33,977 bases of DNA from CAUZSN01 sp963582345 (GTDB lineage: Bacteria > Planctomycetota > Planctomycetia > Planctomycetales > Planctomycetaceae), in the NCBI GenBank assembly GCA_963582345.1, contig CAUZSN010000016.1, positions 1-33,977 of the forward strand, read 5' to 3'. Shown piece after piece: positions 1 to 8,354 of the stretch. Positions within the stretch are counted from its first letter, which is position 1. Each line of letters begins with the position of its first letter. The translations under genes were made by a program, and so were the position numbers. The notes under the pieces are model-generated. The model saw only the letters and a list, made by a program, of their open reading frames with translations, ran no database searches and was not told the origin of the DNA.

Positions 1-732
1 TTCTGGATCGACGCCTTGAAGCGAGCCAGCGCCCAGCAAGTGACTGCCGTCATCCCTTTTTTTAGCTATGCCAAAGGAGACAAAAAGGACGAACCTCGAG
101 TTTCTATTCGAGCCCGAGTCTGTGCCGACGCCGTCGAAGCCGCCGGCGCCGATCGCGTGCTAACGATGGACCTTCACAGTCCACAAATCCAGGGTTTCTT
201 TCGCATCCCAGTGGACCATCTATACGGCCGACATGTCCTGAGTGAGCATATTAAGACGCTGAAGATCCCCAACTTAGTAGTGTGCTCTCCGGACGTCGGT
301 TTCGCCAAGGAGGCCGCTCATTTTGCCAATCTATTGGGTGTTCCGGTCGTCATCGGCAATAAACAGCGCAACGACCACACGGAAACGGTCAAAGTGTTGG
401 ATGTGATTGGCGACGTCGAGAACATGAATGTCCTATTAGTCGACGACTTCACAATCACGGGACGTTCGATCATCAGCATGGCAAATGTGTTGAAAGAACG
501 TGGTGCAAACGACATCTATGCCGTTGTCACACACGGAGCATTGTCCAAAGGTACTTCGGCTCGCATTGGCGAAAGCCTGGTCAAACAGATGTTCATCACT
601 GATACGATCGAATCGACACTTGAACCGTTACCGAACAATGTCTCGATCGTCTCGGTCGCTCCACTGTTTGCCCAGGCGATACGTTCTATTCACGACCGGA
701 CTAGCGTCAGTATGCTTTTTCCGGACGAGTAA
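1..732 (+). CDS. prs: Ribose-phosphate pyrophosphokinase (PRPP synthase), 5' truncated by the window edge
   Basis: This enzyme transfers pyrophosphate from ATP to ribose 5-phosphate to make PRPP for nucleotide, His and Trp synthesis. The frame is open from base 1 (FWIDALKRASA...), matching the family's IDALKRASA segment, so the true start lies upstream; the TTG at 16 is internal. Visible are DLHSPQIQGFF (catalytic DLH histidine), the flexible-loop K-x-R pair in NKQRND, and the C-terminal VSMLF end typical of the family. Two places differ from textbook enzymes. The ATP-contact segment usually written YARQDRK reads YAKGDKK, and the PRPP loop at nt 442-468 reads DDFTITGRS instead of DDxxDTGGT. 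The 243 visible residues cover roughly the C-terminal three quarters. mutS begins 88 bp downstream on the same strand. Family assignment is firm; activity of this divergent version is inferred. Confidence 0.93.
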   Translation, partial: FWIDALKRASAQQVTAVIPFFSYAKGDKKDEPRVSIRARVCADAVEAAGADRVLTMDLHSPQIQGFFRIPVDHLYGRHVLSEHIKTLKIPNLVVCSPDVGFAKEAAHFANLLGVPVVIGNKQRNDHTETVKVLDVIGDVENMNVLLVDDFTITGRSIISMANVLKERGANDIYAVVTHGALSKGTSARIGESLVKQMFITDTIESTLEPLPNNVSIVSVAPLFAQAIRSIHDRTSVSMLFPDE

Positions 733-820
733 CTGTTCGTCGGACTCTAGTTCATACGTAGCCGAATTCACCAGGAATCGGGCCATTCCCGGGAAAGCTC
801 TGACGGCGCACGAGTTGATC

Positions 821-3430
821 ATGGCAGAACGCAACACGCCGACACCAATGATGGAGCGTTATCTGGAGGTCAAGCGACAGAATCCTGATTCCATCCTGCT
901 GTTCCGGATGGGCGACTTTTACGAACTGTTCTACGAAGACGCACAAACAGCCGCGAAAGTCTTGGGGCTAACGCTGACCAGTCGCGACAAAGGCTCGCCC
1001 AATCCAGTACCCATGGCGGGCTTTCCTTATCATGCACTGGATGGCTATTTGCAAAAGTTGATTCGAGCCGGTTTTCGAACGGCCATCTGTGAGCAAGTAG
1101 AAGACCCAAAAAAGGCCAAAGGATTAGTCAAGCGAGAAGTTACCCAAGTCGTCACACCAGGCACCCTTACTGACGAGTCGCTGCTCGATCCGCGCCAGAA
1201 CAACTTCCTAGCCAGCATTTTTCCAACAAAATTACGAATGGGTCTGGCATGGCTGGAACTTTCAACTGGACAGTTCACCTCAACCGACCTGGATCTGCAA
1301 CAGTTGCCGGACGAATTAGCGCGTCTGCGGCCAGTGGAATGCTTGTTTCCTGAGAACAGTCCGGATCACGATACACTACGTCCCTTGATCGAATTAGACG
1401 GCACACTTTTGACCACTCGGCCGGCATGGTGTTTTTCCCGACAACAGTGCCAGGATACGCTGCTGAAGCATTTCGGCACCAGTACTTTAGAAGGCTTCGA
1501 TCTGGACACAAATTCGCCCGGAATCACCGCGGCCGGAGCACTGCTGGAATACGTTCAAGAAACGCAAAAAAACGTACCGGCGCACATCGCTCGACTGGAC
1601 CCGTACCGGCCGGGAAAAAACCTGATCATCGACGAAGCCACTCGGCGCAGTCTAGAACTGACGCAAACGATGCGCGCGGGCAAACGCGACGGAAGCCTAT
1701 TGGCCATTATCGACAAAACCGTCTCGCCGATGGGCGCGCGTCTGCTGGCTGAATGGCTCTCGAACCCATTGACCGACATCGCACAAATCAACCGTCGACT
1801 GGATGCTGTCGAAGAATTCACAAACGACGCCTCCATATGTCACGACTTGCGCGAACAGTTGGAGCAGATGTACGACCTGCAGCGTCTGACCGCACGTGTC
1901 GCCACCAGACGAGCTAACCCGCGAGACCTCACCTCTTTGGCCAGCTCACTGGCCTTGCTGCCAAAGCTAAAGGCCAAGCTCAGCAGACGACGGGCGGACT
2001 TGCTTCAGAAACTGGAAACCAACCTGGACCTGTGTGCTGAAGTGCGAGCCGACGTGGAAGTCGTTCTAACCGATGATCCGCCCATCTTGACCACAAATGG
2101 AGGTGTCATCCGTAATGGCTATAACGCTCGCTTGGACGAACTTCGCAATCTGGCTCGCGGCGGTAAAGAATGGATCGCTCGTTATCAGACCCAAGAAGCT
2201 GAACGCACGGGTATTCTTAATCTGAAGGTCGGCTTCAACAAAGTCTTCGGCTACTACCTAGAAGTTACTTCGGCAAACGCGTCAAAAGTTCCGGATGACT
2301 ACATCCGTAAGCAGACGCTAAAGAATCAAGAACGCTTTATCACTCCCGATTTGAAAGAACACGAAGAAAAGGTTCTGCATGCAGAAGAGGAAGCGAACAA
2401 TTTGGAGCAAGAACTGTTTACAGTCCTAAGCGACCGAGTCGCCGAAGACTGCCTACGACTGAAGAACACGGCCGATGTTCTGGCCCAGGTTGACGTGCTT
2501 GCCGGATTAGCCGTTCTGGCGACTAGTAACAATTACTGCCGCCCCGAAATGACTGCTGAAAACATTCTGGAAATCCGCGAAGGCCGACACCCGGTGCTGG
2601 ATTGTTTGCAGCCAACGGGAGAGTTCGTCCCGAATGACACGCGCATCGGTTTGTCAAACGGCCGAGTGCAAATTGTGACGGGGCCGAACATGGCCGGTAA
2701 GAGCACCTACATCCGTCAGGTAGCTCTGTTGACAATCATGGCCCAAGGGGGCTCGTTCATCCCTGCTAGCGAGGCCCGAATCGGAATCGCCGACCGCATT
2801 TTCGCCCGAGTCGGTGCCAGCGACGAATTGGGGAAAGGACAAAGCACGTTCATGGTCGAAATGACTGAAACTGCACGTATTTTAAACGCCGCCACCGAAC
2901 GAAGCCTGATCATCTTGGACGAAATCGGTCGAGGCACAAGCACTTACGACGGCATATCATTGGCCTGGGCAGTCACTGAACACCTACACGATCAAATCCG
3001 CTCGCGCACGCTGTTCGCCACTCACTACCATGAGCTGACGGAATTGACATCGACGCTGACGGACGCCCGAAACTGGAACGTCGCGATCCGCGAGCAAGAC
3101 GACGGTATTGTCTTCCTTCACAAAATCGTCGAAGGTCTCGCAGACAAGAGCTATGGCATTCACGTTGCACGTTTAGCTGGCATTCCCGGCAACGTGGTCA
3201 CACGCGCCCAAGTCATCCTGGAAACCCTGGAGTCTGACCATTTGGACGACGAAGGACGAACAAAAATCCCGGCGCGAAAACCTCGTGAAACCTTTGAACG
3301 CCAGCTTTCCCTATTCAAAACACAACCCCATCCCATGTTAGACGAAATTCGACGACTTGATCTGGACCAATTGAGCCCGCTAGCGGCCCTGCAAGAATTG
3401 CACCGGATTCGTGAAGAGCTTCAAGAATAA
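821..3430 (+). CDS. mutS: DNA mismatch repair ATPase MutS
   Basis: MutS recognises base mismatches and small loops and recruits MutL for repair. From ATG 821 the protein has 869 residues, close to E. coli MutS (853). The N-terminal mismatch-reading motif FRMGDFYELFYED is at 29-40 (Phe33-Tyr34-Glu35). Connector, core and clamp domains follow. The ATPase has Walker A GPNMAGKST at 621-629 and Walker B IILDEIGRGTSTYDG with Asp700-Glu701, followed by the ATHYHELT switch. The open frame extends upstream to 500, but that stretch overlaps prs and reads as low-complexity shadow (SSRSLHCLPRR...). The ATG before AERNTPTPMM is therefore the sensible start; ATG 848 is an alternative. There is no strong Shine-Dalgarno sequence. 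No nearby mutL is visible. Confidence 0.97.
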   Translation: MAERNTPTPMMERYLEVKRQNPDSILLFRMGDFYELFYEDAQTAAKVLGLTLTSRDKGSPNPVPMAGFPYHALDGYLQKLIRAGFRTAICEQVEDPKKAKGLVKREVTQVVTPGTLTDESLLDPRQNNFLASIFPTKLRMGLAWLELSTGQFTSTDLDLQQLPDELARLRPVECLFPENSPDHDTLRPLIELDGTLLTTRPAWCFSRQQCQDTLLKHFGTSTLEGFDLDTNSPGITAAGALLEYVQETQKNVPAHIARLDPYRPGKNLIIDEATRRSLELTQTMRAGKRDGSLLAIIDKTVSPMGARLLAEWLSNPLTDIAQINRRLDAVEEFTNDASICHDLREQLEQMYDLQRLTARVATRRANPRDLTSLASSLALLPKLKAKLSRRRADLLQKLETNLDLCAEVRADVEVVLTDDPPILTTNGGVIRNGYNARLDELRNLARGGKEWIARYQTQEAERTGILNLKVGFNKVFGYYLEVTSANASKVPDDYIRKQTLKNQERFITPDLKEHEEKVLHAEEEANNLEQELFTVLSDRVAEDCLRLKNTADVLAQVDVLAGLAVLATSNNYCRPEMTAENILEIREGRHPVLDCLQPTGEFVPNDTRIGLSNGRVQIVTGPNMAGKSTYIRQVALLTIMAQGGSFIPASEARIGIADRIFARVGASDELGKGQSTFMVEMTETARILNAATERSLIILDEIGRGTSTYDGISLAWAVTEHLHDQIRSRTLFATHYHELTELTSTLTDARNWNVAIREQDDGIVFLHKIVEGLADKSYGIHVARLAGIPGNVVTRAQVILETLESDHLDDEGRTKIPARKPRETFERQLSLFKTQPHPMLDEIRRLDLDQLSPLAALQELHRIREELQE

Positions 3431-3793
3431 GTGGACCAGCGCTTGATGCGAAGTTCATCGATTACAAATTGTCGATTTTTGTGGAGTGTGGCAACGAAAC
3501 TAAATTACAATTACGCGCAACCGAGAGAAACAATCTGACGAGTCTTTTGCTGCCGATTTTTCTGTCGAAGGGTGCCGTTCTTTTCCAGATTTCTGTCGTG
3601 GATGGTCTTGCAGCTTCACTACACGCTTGAAAAAGAAAATGAGCTTCGCGAACAAAATCGAGAATAGTCGCGTACATTAAAAGTCTTCGCTTGACCAAGA
3701 AATTGACACACCTATCACCTTTGATCGAAAGGCTCTGGTCCATCCTTCGGAATTTTCCGTATTCTTTGAAAGCTTCTCACACCAAATGTTGAG
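3431..3793. other. Convergent intergenic region between mutS and the TPR lipoprotein gene
   Basis: This 363-bp stretch separates the 3' ends of mutS and the leftward TPR gene. A leftward open frame of 93 codons (3462-3743) has no recognisable motif, no good ribosome site and no domain character, so I do not call it. I see no clear hairpin plus T-run terminator for either flanking gene. Confidence 0.5.
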
Positions 3794-4462
3794 CTAGGGC
3801 CGAAGTGCCTCTTCCGCTTTTTTAATGTCTGCCGGGAAAACCGGGTTAATCTGGTGAGCTCTTTGATAATCGGTGTCCGCCTTTTCAAAATAGCTTTGAC
3901 TAGCGTTCGGTTCATCCATACCTTTTTCCACATACGCCGTGGCGCGTTGGTAATACGCCTTTGCAAAGTCGGGCCTGATACGGATTGCTTCGTTGAAGTC
4001 CGCAATCGCCTTATCCTGCTGATTTCGGTTCCCGTAGGCAACGCCCCGACTGGAGTACGCCACTGCGAGTTTTTTGTGGTCAGGCTTCAGACGAATCACT
4101 TCGCTGAAGTCCGTAATCGCTTTATCCAGATGGACTTTCCGCCCATAGGCAATGCCCCGGTTAACCAACGCGTCTACGTATTCAGGCTGCAAACGGATCG
4201 CTTCACTGAAGTCCGCAATTGCCTGATCCAGTTGACCTTGGTTCCCATAGACGATACCTCGGCGGTAGTACGCGTCTACGCGGTCGGGATCCAGACGAAT
4301 CACCTCACTGAATCGGTCAATCGCGATGTCATAGTCAGCTTGCTCCACTGCATTTTTACCTTGCTCGAATAAATGCTCGGCATCCTGGCTGCGACAACCG
4401 AAACCGCAGCATCCGAGTGTCACGAGAAATAGACCAGCTAAAATTCTTGTATTCATTTTCAT
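3794..4462 (-). CDS. TPR-repeat lipoprotein
   Basis: This is a predicted exported protein of 222 residues built almost wholly of tetratricopeptide repeats, which usually serve as protein-binding scaffolds. I chose the start at 4462 (MKMNTRILAGLFLVTLGCCGFGCRSQ) because it begins a basic-hydrophobic signal peptide ending in cysteines that suit lipoprotein processing; 4456 is an alternative. The longer frame to 4585 adds 41 residues ahead of the signal peptide and is unlikely. At least four TPR units of about 34 residues follow, with the repeated core AIADFSEAIRLQPEYVDAL..RGIAYG, and a fifth, looser one near the C terminus. The partner and role are unknown. It stands alone, convergent with mutS. 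Confidence 0.85.
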   Translation of the reverse strand: MKMNTRILAGLFLVTLGCCGFGCRSQDAEHLFEQGKNAVEQADYDIAIDRFSEVIRLDPDRVDAYYRRGIVYGNQGQLDQAIADFSEAIRLQPEYVDALVNRGIAYGRKVHLDKAITDFSEVIRLKPDHKKLAVAYSSRGVAYGNRNQQDKAIADFNEAIRIRPDFAKAYYQRATAYVEKGMDEPNASQSYFEKADTDYQRAHQINPVFPADIKKAEEALRP

Positions 4463-4621
4463 TGAGACTAGTGAATAATCCGGACTACTCGCTGTGGAGT
4501 CAGTAACGGTTTCGACAGTCAACGTCACCGTGAACGGAGTAGAAAACACCAGAGCATTAAGGATATTATAACCAAAACATCGCAATAAAACGAATTAAGG
4601 CATCCTGCCAATGCCGCGAGC

Positions 4622-5020
4622 TCATGATTCGTTCGCAATTGCTCTTAATCTCCCAAGGGAAGGGACATCCACAGATTTTCCACACGATTCACAGGTGACC
4701 TGGCCTCCGGATTGTGCAAGTTGAACAGAAATCATAACACCACAATCACAGGGTAACGATAAATTGGACGTCGTATTGTTCGGCAATTCGGACTTACTAC
4801 GATCGCGTTTTCGATCAATTAGCAGAAAGAAACCACAGATCAGACCGTACGCGACTCCGCCACCGATAGCGGCACCTAAAATGAATCCATAAAACGGCTG
4901 TACCCAATCTTTGAGCAAACCAGCGGTTGTTGGTGCAACAATGAGAGCACTAGCGATTGGTCCAAACCTCACGAGCGCGTTCTGCAAATGTTCTACACCG
5001 GTTTGGGAGTCTTTCGTCAT
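4622..5020 (-). CDS. Small membrane protein with C-terminal planctomycete-type zinc ribbon
   Basis: The protein has 132 residues of unknown function. From ATG 5020 (MTKDSQTGVEHL) it has a short cytosolic start, then one or two hydrophobic segments (FGPIASALIVAPTTAGLL and FYGFILGAAIGGGVAYGLICGFFLLI). A basic linker RKRDRSKS follows, then a ribbon with CDCG and CESCG pairs followed by VDVPSLGRLR. That C-x-C-G...V-x-C-x-x-CG-x-x-VP arrangement is common in small planctomycete proteins and is presumably a zinc-binding module. The open frame reaches back to 5248, but the extension runs straight through the perfect terminator hairpin at 5136-5170, so the shorter start is preferred. No operon partner is evident. 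Confidence 0.72.
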   Translation of the reverse strand: MTKDSQTGVEHLQNALVRFGPIASALIVAPTTAGLLKDWVQPFYGFILGAAIGGGVAYGLICGFFLLIDRKRDRSKSELPNNTTSNLSLPCDCGVMISVQLAQSGGQVTCESCGKSVDVPSLGRLRAIANES

Positions 5021-5549
5021 AGTCAATCCTGATTGGCCAAGTTGGGTTCTTCCGAAGGAGCCTTCGCAGCATATCAGACGCTCAAACGATTTGTCAGTTT
5101 CAAAATTGTAAGGAACTCTACGAGCCCAAAAAAGAAAGCGTTTCGAGCGAAACAATCGCTCGAAACGCTTCGAAATTCGCCGTTGAAGCAAGTGCGGGCC
5201 AACGCCTGCCACCACGGCGTTGAATAACCACGGCACCTTCCATGCCAAGAAGTCGCCAATGGGCTGAAGTGTTTCTGTAACTCCCCGCGATTAAATGCTT
5301 TAGGAATCGAAATTTTGACAACGGGCATTCATGAGAAATATCTGAATGTTGCAACATACTGCATGTGTGCTGTTTTGCCATATGAATCTCTGCAACACTT
5401 GTAAACTGCAACAGACTTCGGATACTGACCTGGAACCAGTCGGTAACCACACCTGTGATCGATCTGTGTGACGATGTATATCGGTCTAGAATCCGCAATT
5501 CGCACTTGTCAGACCGTCGCTACGACCAGAAATCGGCACAGGATATCCT
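5021..5549. other. 529-bp divergent intergenic region with an orphan leftward terminator
   Basis: The region lies between the leftward zinc-ribbon gene and rightward panB. It holds the perfect hairpin at 5136-5170 (listed separately). Overlapping leftward open frames of 84 and 126 codons run through that hairpin, show no domain, and are not called. The panB ribosome site, AGGA within the palindrome AGGATATCCT, sits at its right end. Confidence 0.55.
5136..5170 (-). terminator. Rho-independent terminator, leftward, without an assigned gene
   Basis: Two perfect 14-bp arms (AAGCGTTTCGAGCG at 5136-5149 and its reverse complement at 5157-5170) flank a 7-nt loop. Read leftward, the stem is followed directly by TTTCTTTTTT (plus-strand 5126-5135). 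Read rightward there is no T-run. It therefore ends a leftward transcript coming from above 5170, where no convincing gene is visible. Confidence 0.8.
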
Positions 5550-6380
5550 ATGACCGATAATTCGGAATTGAACACTGAATCAACAAGATCGATGCCTGTG
5601 ACAGTGCCAAAATTCGTCGCTGCGAAAGCTACTGGACGTAAGCTGGCAATGCTGACGGCCTATGACCACCTGTGGGCGGAACTGTTTGATGCTGCTGGAG
5701 TCGATGGCATCCTGGTGGGGGATACTTTGGGCATGGTTGTTCAAGGCAAGGCGACGACGTTGCCGGTAACGCTTGATGAACTGATCTATCATGCCGAGAT
5801 GGTCGTCCGTGCCGTTAAGCACGCGTTGGTCGTCGTCGACATGCCGTTCATGTCGTTTCAAGTTAGTCCCGAGCAGGCAGTTTCCAACGCGGGGCGCATA
5901 CTGAAAGAAACCGACGCATCTGCCGTCAAGTTGGAAGGGGGCGTCAATCAGGCTGAAATTATTCGCGCGGTGACAGCGGCTGACATCCCAGTCATGGCAC
6001 ATGTTGGTCTAAGGCCGCAGTCAGTTCGAAAGCTTGGTAGCATGGGCAAGGTGCAACGAGACGAGCATCAACTGCTGAATGACGCGAGAGCAGCCCAGGA
6101 TGCTGGAGCATTCGCGATTGTGCTGGAACTGATCCCACGTCGCGTCGCGAAACTTATCACCCAGAAACTTGACATCCCGACAATCGGAATCGGGGCCGGG
6201 CCGAATTGTGACGGACAGGTCTTAGTCAGCTACGACATGCTAGGACTGACGGACGGTTTCAATCCGAAGTTTTTGAAACGCTTTGCCGAACTACGTGACC
6301 AAGCGATCTCAGCCACGCACACTTACGTCGCGGAAGTTCGCGAAGGGATTTTTCCGGACGACACTCATTGCCACGACTAA
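5550..6380 (+). CDS. panB: 3-methyl-2-oxobutanoate hydroxymethyltransferase (ketopantoate hydroxymethyltransferase)
   Basis: PanB adds a hydroxymethyl group from methylenetetrahydrofolate to 2-oxoisovalerate, the first committed step to pantothenate and coenzyme A. The 276 residues slightly exceed the usual ~263 because of an N-terminal tail of about 20 residues. Metal and catalytic residues are in place: Asp58 in LVGDTLGM, Asp97 in VDMPFM, Glu129 in KLEGG and the catalytic Glu193 in VLELIPRRVAK. The IPTIGIGAGPNCDGQVLV motif is also present. ATG 5550 has AGGA 6 nt upstream (within the AGGATATCCT palindrome) and is preferred over the internal ATG at 5592. The stop lies 5 bp from the convergent desaturase stop. 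No panC or panD is nearby. Confidence 0.96.
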   Translation: MTDNSELNTESTRSMPVTVPKFVAAKATGRKLAMLTAYDHLWAELFDAAGVDGILVGDTLGMVVQGKATTLPVTLDELIYHAEMVVRAVKHALVVVDMPFMSFQVSPEQAVSNAGRILKETDASAVKLEGGVNQAEIIRAVTAADIPVMAHVGLRPQSVRKLGSMGKVQRDEHQLLNDARAAQDAGAFAIVLELIPRRVAKLITQKLDIPTIGIGAGPNCDGQVLVSYDMLGLTDGFNPKFLKRFAELRDQAISATHTYVAEVREGIFPDDTHCHD

Positions 6381-6385
6381 AGCAC

Positions 6386-7414
6386 CTAGACTGTCTTGAG
6401 TGGAAGCGTGTCTTGAACGTCGCGAGCAAGTCCTAGTTTTTTTAGCGACCAAATCACCATGTAGGTGACGTCGAATTCCCACCAACGATGTCCGTGGCGG
6501 GCGAGTCGTTGGTACGCATGATGGTTGTTGTGCCAGCCTTCGCCATAGCTGAGCAGCGCGACCCACCATAAGTTTCGTGACCGATCGGTGGTCTCGTAAT
6601 TTCTATAGCCCCAGATATGGGTCGCCGAATTAACAAACCACGTGACGTGGTAACAGGCGACCATTCTGGCGCACAGTCCCCACAACAGAAACGACCAACC
6701 GGCCTGAAAAAAGAACTCGCCAAGACCGCACAGAATGCCACCACATAGAAGTGCAAACAAAAAGAACGTCTTGTCGAAAAATCTCTGCACCGGGTCCTTG
6801 TAGAGGTCCGGAGCCCACCGTTGATATAATTCCTGCTCACTTTCCGCTGTTTGTTTGGGTTCGAACCACAGCATGTGTGACCACCAGAAACCGTCGTTTG
6901 GCGAATGAGGGTCGCCGGCTTGGTCCGACAGCACATGATGCTTGCGATGCGTCGCCACCCAAAACAACGGACTGCCTTCGGAGGAAAGCATCCCACACAT
7001 CGTGAAAAAATACTTCAACGGACGAGACACTATAAAACTGCCATGAGTCAACAAGCGGTGGTAACCAAGGGTCACTCCCAGGCATGCGGATACCCAGTGC
7101 AGAAAGATGAAAACAACGAATGCCTGCCAGGTGAAGTGCCAAAATGCGGCGATTGCCCCGGTGTGCATAACTGCCATCCAAACGACGTTCCCCCAGCATA
7201 CTCCATTCGGAAAACGATCGCGAAGACGGGTTACCTGTGGGCGACGAATGGTCATGGGCGAAGATTGCCTACCACCCAGAACTTCTTCTTCACACACGAC
7301 GGACACGTCTGAGTTTTCGGCAAGCACCGAGGCTCCCGAAGTCGCAACTTCAGACGTTTTGATACCGCGAATCTGTGGTTCTATGACAACCGTATCCACA
7401 AATTTGTTAGTCAC
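6386..7414 (-). CDS. Membrane fatty acid desaturase, acyl-CoA delta-9 type
   Basis: This is an integral-membrane di-iron enzyme that introduces a double bond into acyl chains, controlling lipid fluidity. Of its 342 residues, the first ~60 are polar and not conserved. Hydrophobic segments follow, with all three histidine boxes: HRLLTH at 119-124, HRKHH at 156-160 and HNNHH at 295-299. The family motifs GDPHSP and GEGWHNNHHAY are also present. The last is diagnostic for the stearoyl-CoA desaturase/delta-9 group. The upstream start at 7414 is used; MTIRRP at residue 54 is a possible internal start. The gene is convergent with panB (5 bp apart) and lies 196 bp downstream of the two-component genes. 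The exact substrate (acyl-CoA or glycerolipid) cannot be told from sequence. Confidence 0.93.
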   Translation of the reverse strand: MTNKFVDTVVIEPQIRGIKTSEVATSGASVLAENSDVSVVCEEEVLGGRQSSPMTIRRPQVTRLRDRFPNGVCWGNVVWMAVMHTGAIAAFWHFTWQAFVVFIFLHWVSACLGVTLGYHRLLTHGSFIVSRPLKYFFTMCGMLSSEGSPLFWVATHRKHHVLSDQAGDPHSPNDGFWWSHMLWFEPKQTAESEQELYQRWAPDLYKDPVQRFFDKTFFLFALLCGGILCGLGEFFFQAGWSFLLWGLCARMVACYHVTWFVNSATHIWGYRNYETTDRSRNLWWVALLSYGEGWHNNHHAYQRLARHGHRWWEFDVTYMVIWSLKKLGLARDVQDTLPLKTV

Positions 7415-7610
7415 AAGTTGTCACTCCCTGAAATTTCCTGCCAAGAATTTCCACGCCGCATGTTTCAAAATCACAAAGGGCGACGATCCTAACGAGTTTG
7501 CGCGATCCTGGAAACTACACTTTCAGCACAAACACTCAGCATTTTACAGCGTATCACCAAGTCGCGCATCTGGCCTGTGTCAAAGTTTTGTCAAATTTCT
7601 GTCACGAGCA

Positions 7611-8354
7611 CTAGTTGGCAATCTTGGCACTTGCCGTCGCATTTGGATCGGCAATGAAACGGTAGCCTGTGCCTCTGACCGATAGAATATGACGGGGGTC
7701 GGACGGATTCGACTCGATCAGTTTCCGCAATCGCATAACGAAATTATCGATCGAACGAGTAGTAATTTCGGCAGTTTCACCCCAGACATCTTTCAGAATC
7801 TGCTCGCGAGAAAGGACCAACTTTTCGTTTTCTATGAAGTAACACAAAAGCTGCATCTCCATCGTGGTCAGGTTGTGGATCGACTGACCCACGATCACTT
7901 CAAACGTATCGAAGTCCACGCGGATGCCAGAAAATTCGTACGTCTGGCGCCGCCGCTTTCCGTTTGAATATGCCGAACTCGTGAGGACTGTTCGACGCTC
8001 GATCAGATTCCGCACACGGCTCAACAGCTCTGGCAGCGCAAAGGGCTTGGCCATGTATTGATCGGTCCCACAATCGAAAGCCTGAGCTTTGTCTTCACTG
8101 AGCGTCCTGGCGCTGAGCACAAGCACAGGAATCTGGTTATCAATTGCGCGAATGGACTGGCAAGTCTCGTAACCGCTCATGCCAGGCAACATCAAGTCCA
8201 GAATCACAAGATCGAATGGGGGATCGGCACTTTGAAAACAACCCAATGCCGTAGGGCCGTCGCCGGCCAGTTCAACCATGTAGCCCTCCTGTTCGAAATT
8301 AAACTTCAAACCGTCGGCCAAAGCCGTCTCATCTTCAACGATCAAGAGCTTCAT
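7611..8354 (-). CDS. OmpR/PhoB-family response regulator
   Basis: This is a DNA-binding regulator controlled by phosphorylation. It has 247 residues: a receiver domain at ~1-115 with the acidic pair Glu7-Asp8, phospho-acceptor Asp53 in LVILDLMLPG, Ser81 at the switch position and Lys103 in AKPF. A winged-helix domain at ~140-235 (LTTMEMQLLCYFIENEKLVLSREQIL, then RSIDNFVMRLRKLIE and HILSVRGTGYRF) completes the standard OmpR layout. A short basic linker KRRR joins them. The start codon overlaps the end of the sensor kinase gene by 4 bp, so the two are translationally coupled and almost certainly cognate. Target genes are unknown; the desaturase follows downstream on the same strand. Confidence 0.96.
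   Translation of the reverse strand: MKLLIVEDETALADGLKFNFEQEGYMVELAGDGPTALGCFQSADPPFDLVILDLMLPGMSGYETCQSIRAIDNQIPVLVLSARTLSEDKAQAFDCGTDQYMAKPFALPELLSRVRNLIERRTVLTSSAYSNGKRRRQTYEFSGIRVDFDTFEVIVGQSIHNLTTMEMQLLCYFIENEKLVLSREQILKDVWGETAEITTRSIDNFVMRLRKLIESNPSDPRHILSVRGTGYRFIADPNATASAKIAN

Noticed and set aside
500..820. N-terminal extension of 107 residues on MutS
   Set aside because: It overlaps prs, has shadow-like composition and no MutS homology; MAERNTPTPMM at 821 is the natural start.
3462..3743. Leftward 93-codon frame after the TPR gene
   Set aside because: No domain, no ribosome site and no composition support; probably chance.
5118..5498. Leftward 126-codon frame and the overlapping 5074-5328 and 4622-5248 frames
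   Set aside because: All run through the perfect terminator hairpin at 5136-5170 and show no recognisable protein family.
6850..6870. GGTTCGAACC resembling a tRNA T-arm
   Set aside because: It lies inside the desaturase coding region and no acceptor or anticodon stem surrounds it.
7620..7640. TGGCAC...TTGC resembling a sigma-54 -24/-12 promoter
   Set aside because: The spacing between the GG and GC elements is wrong and it lies inside the response-regulator gene.
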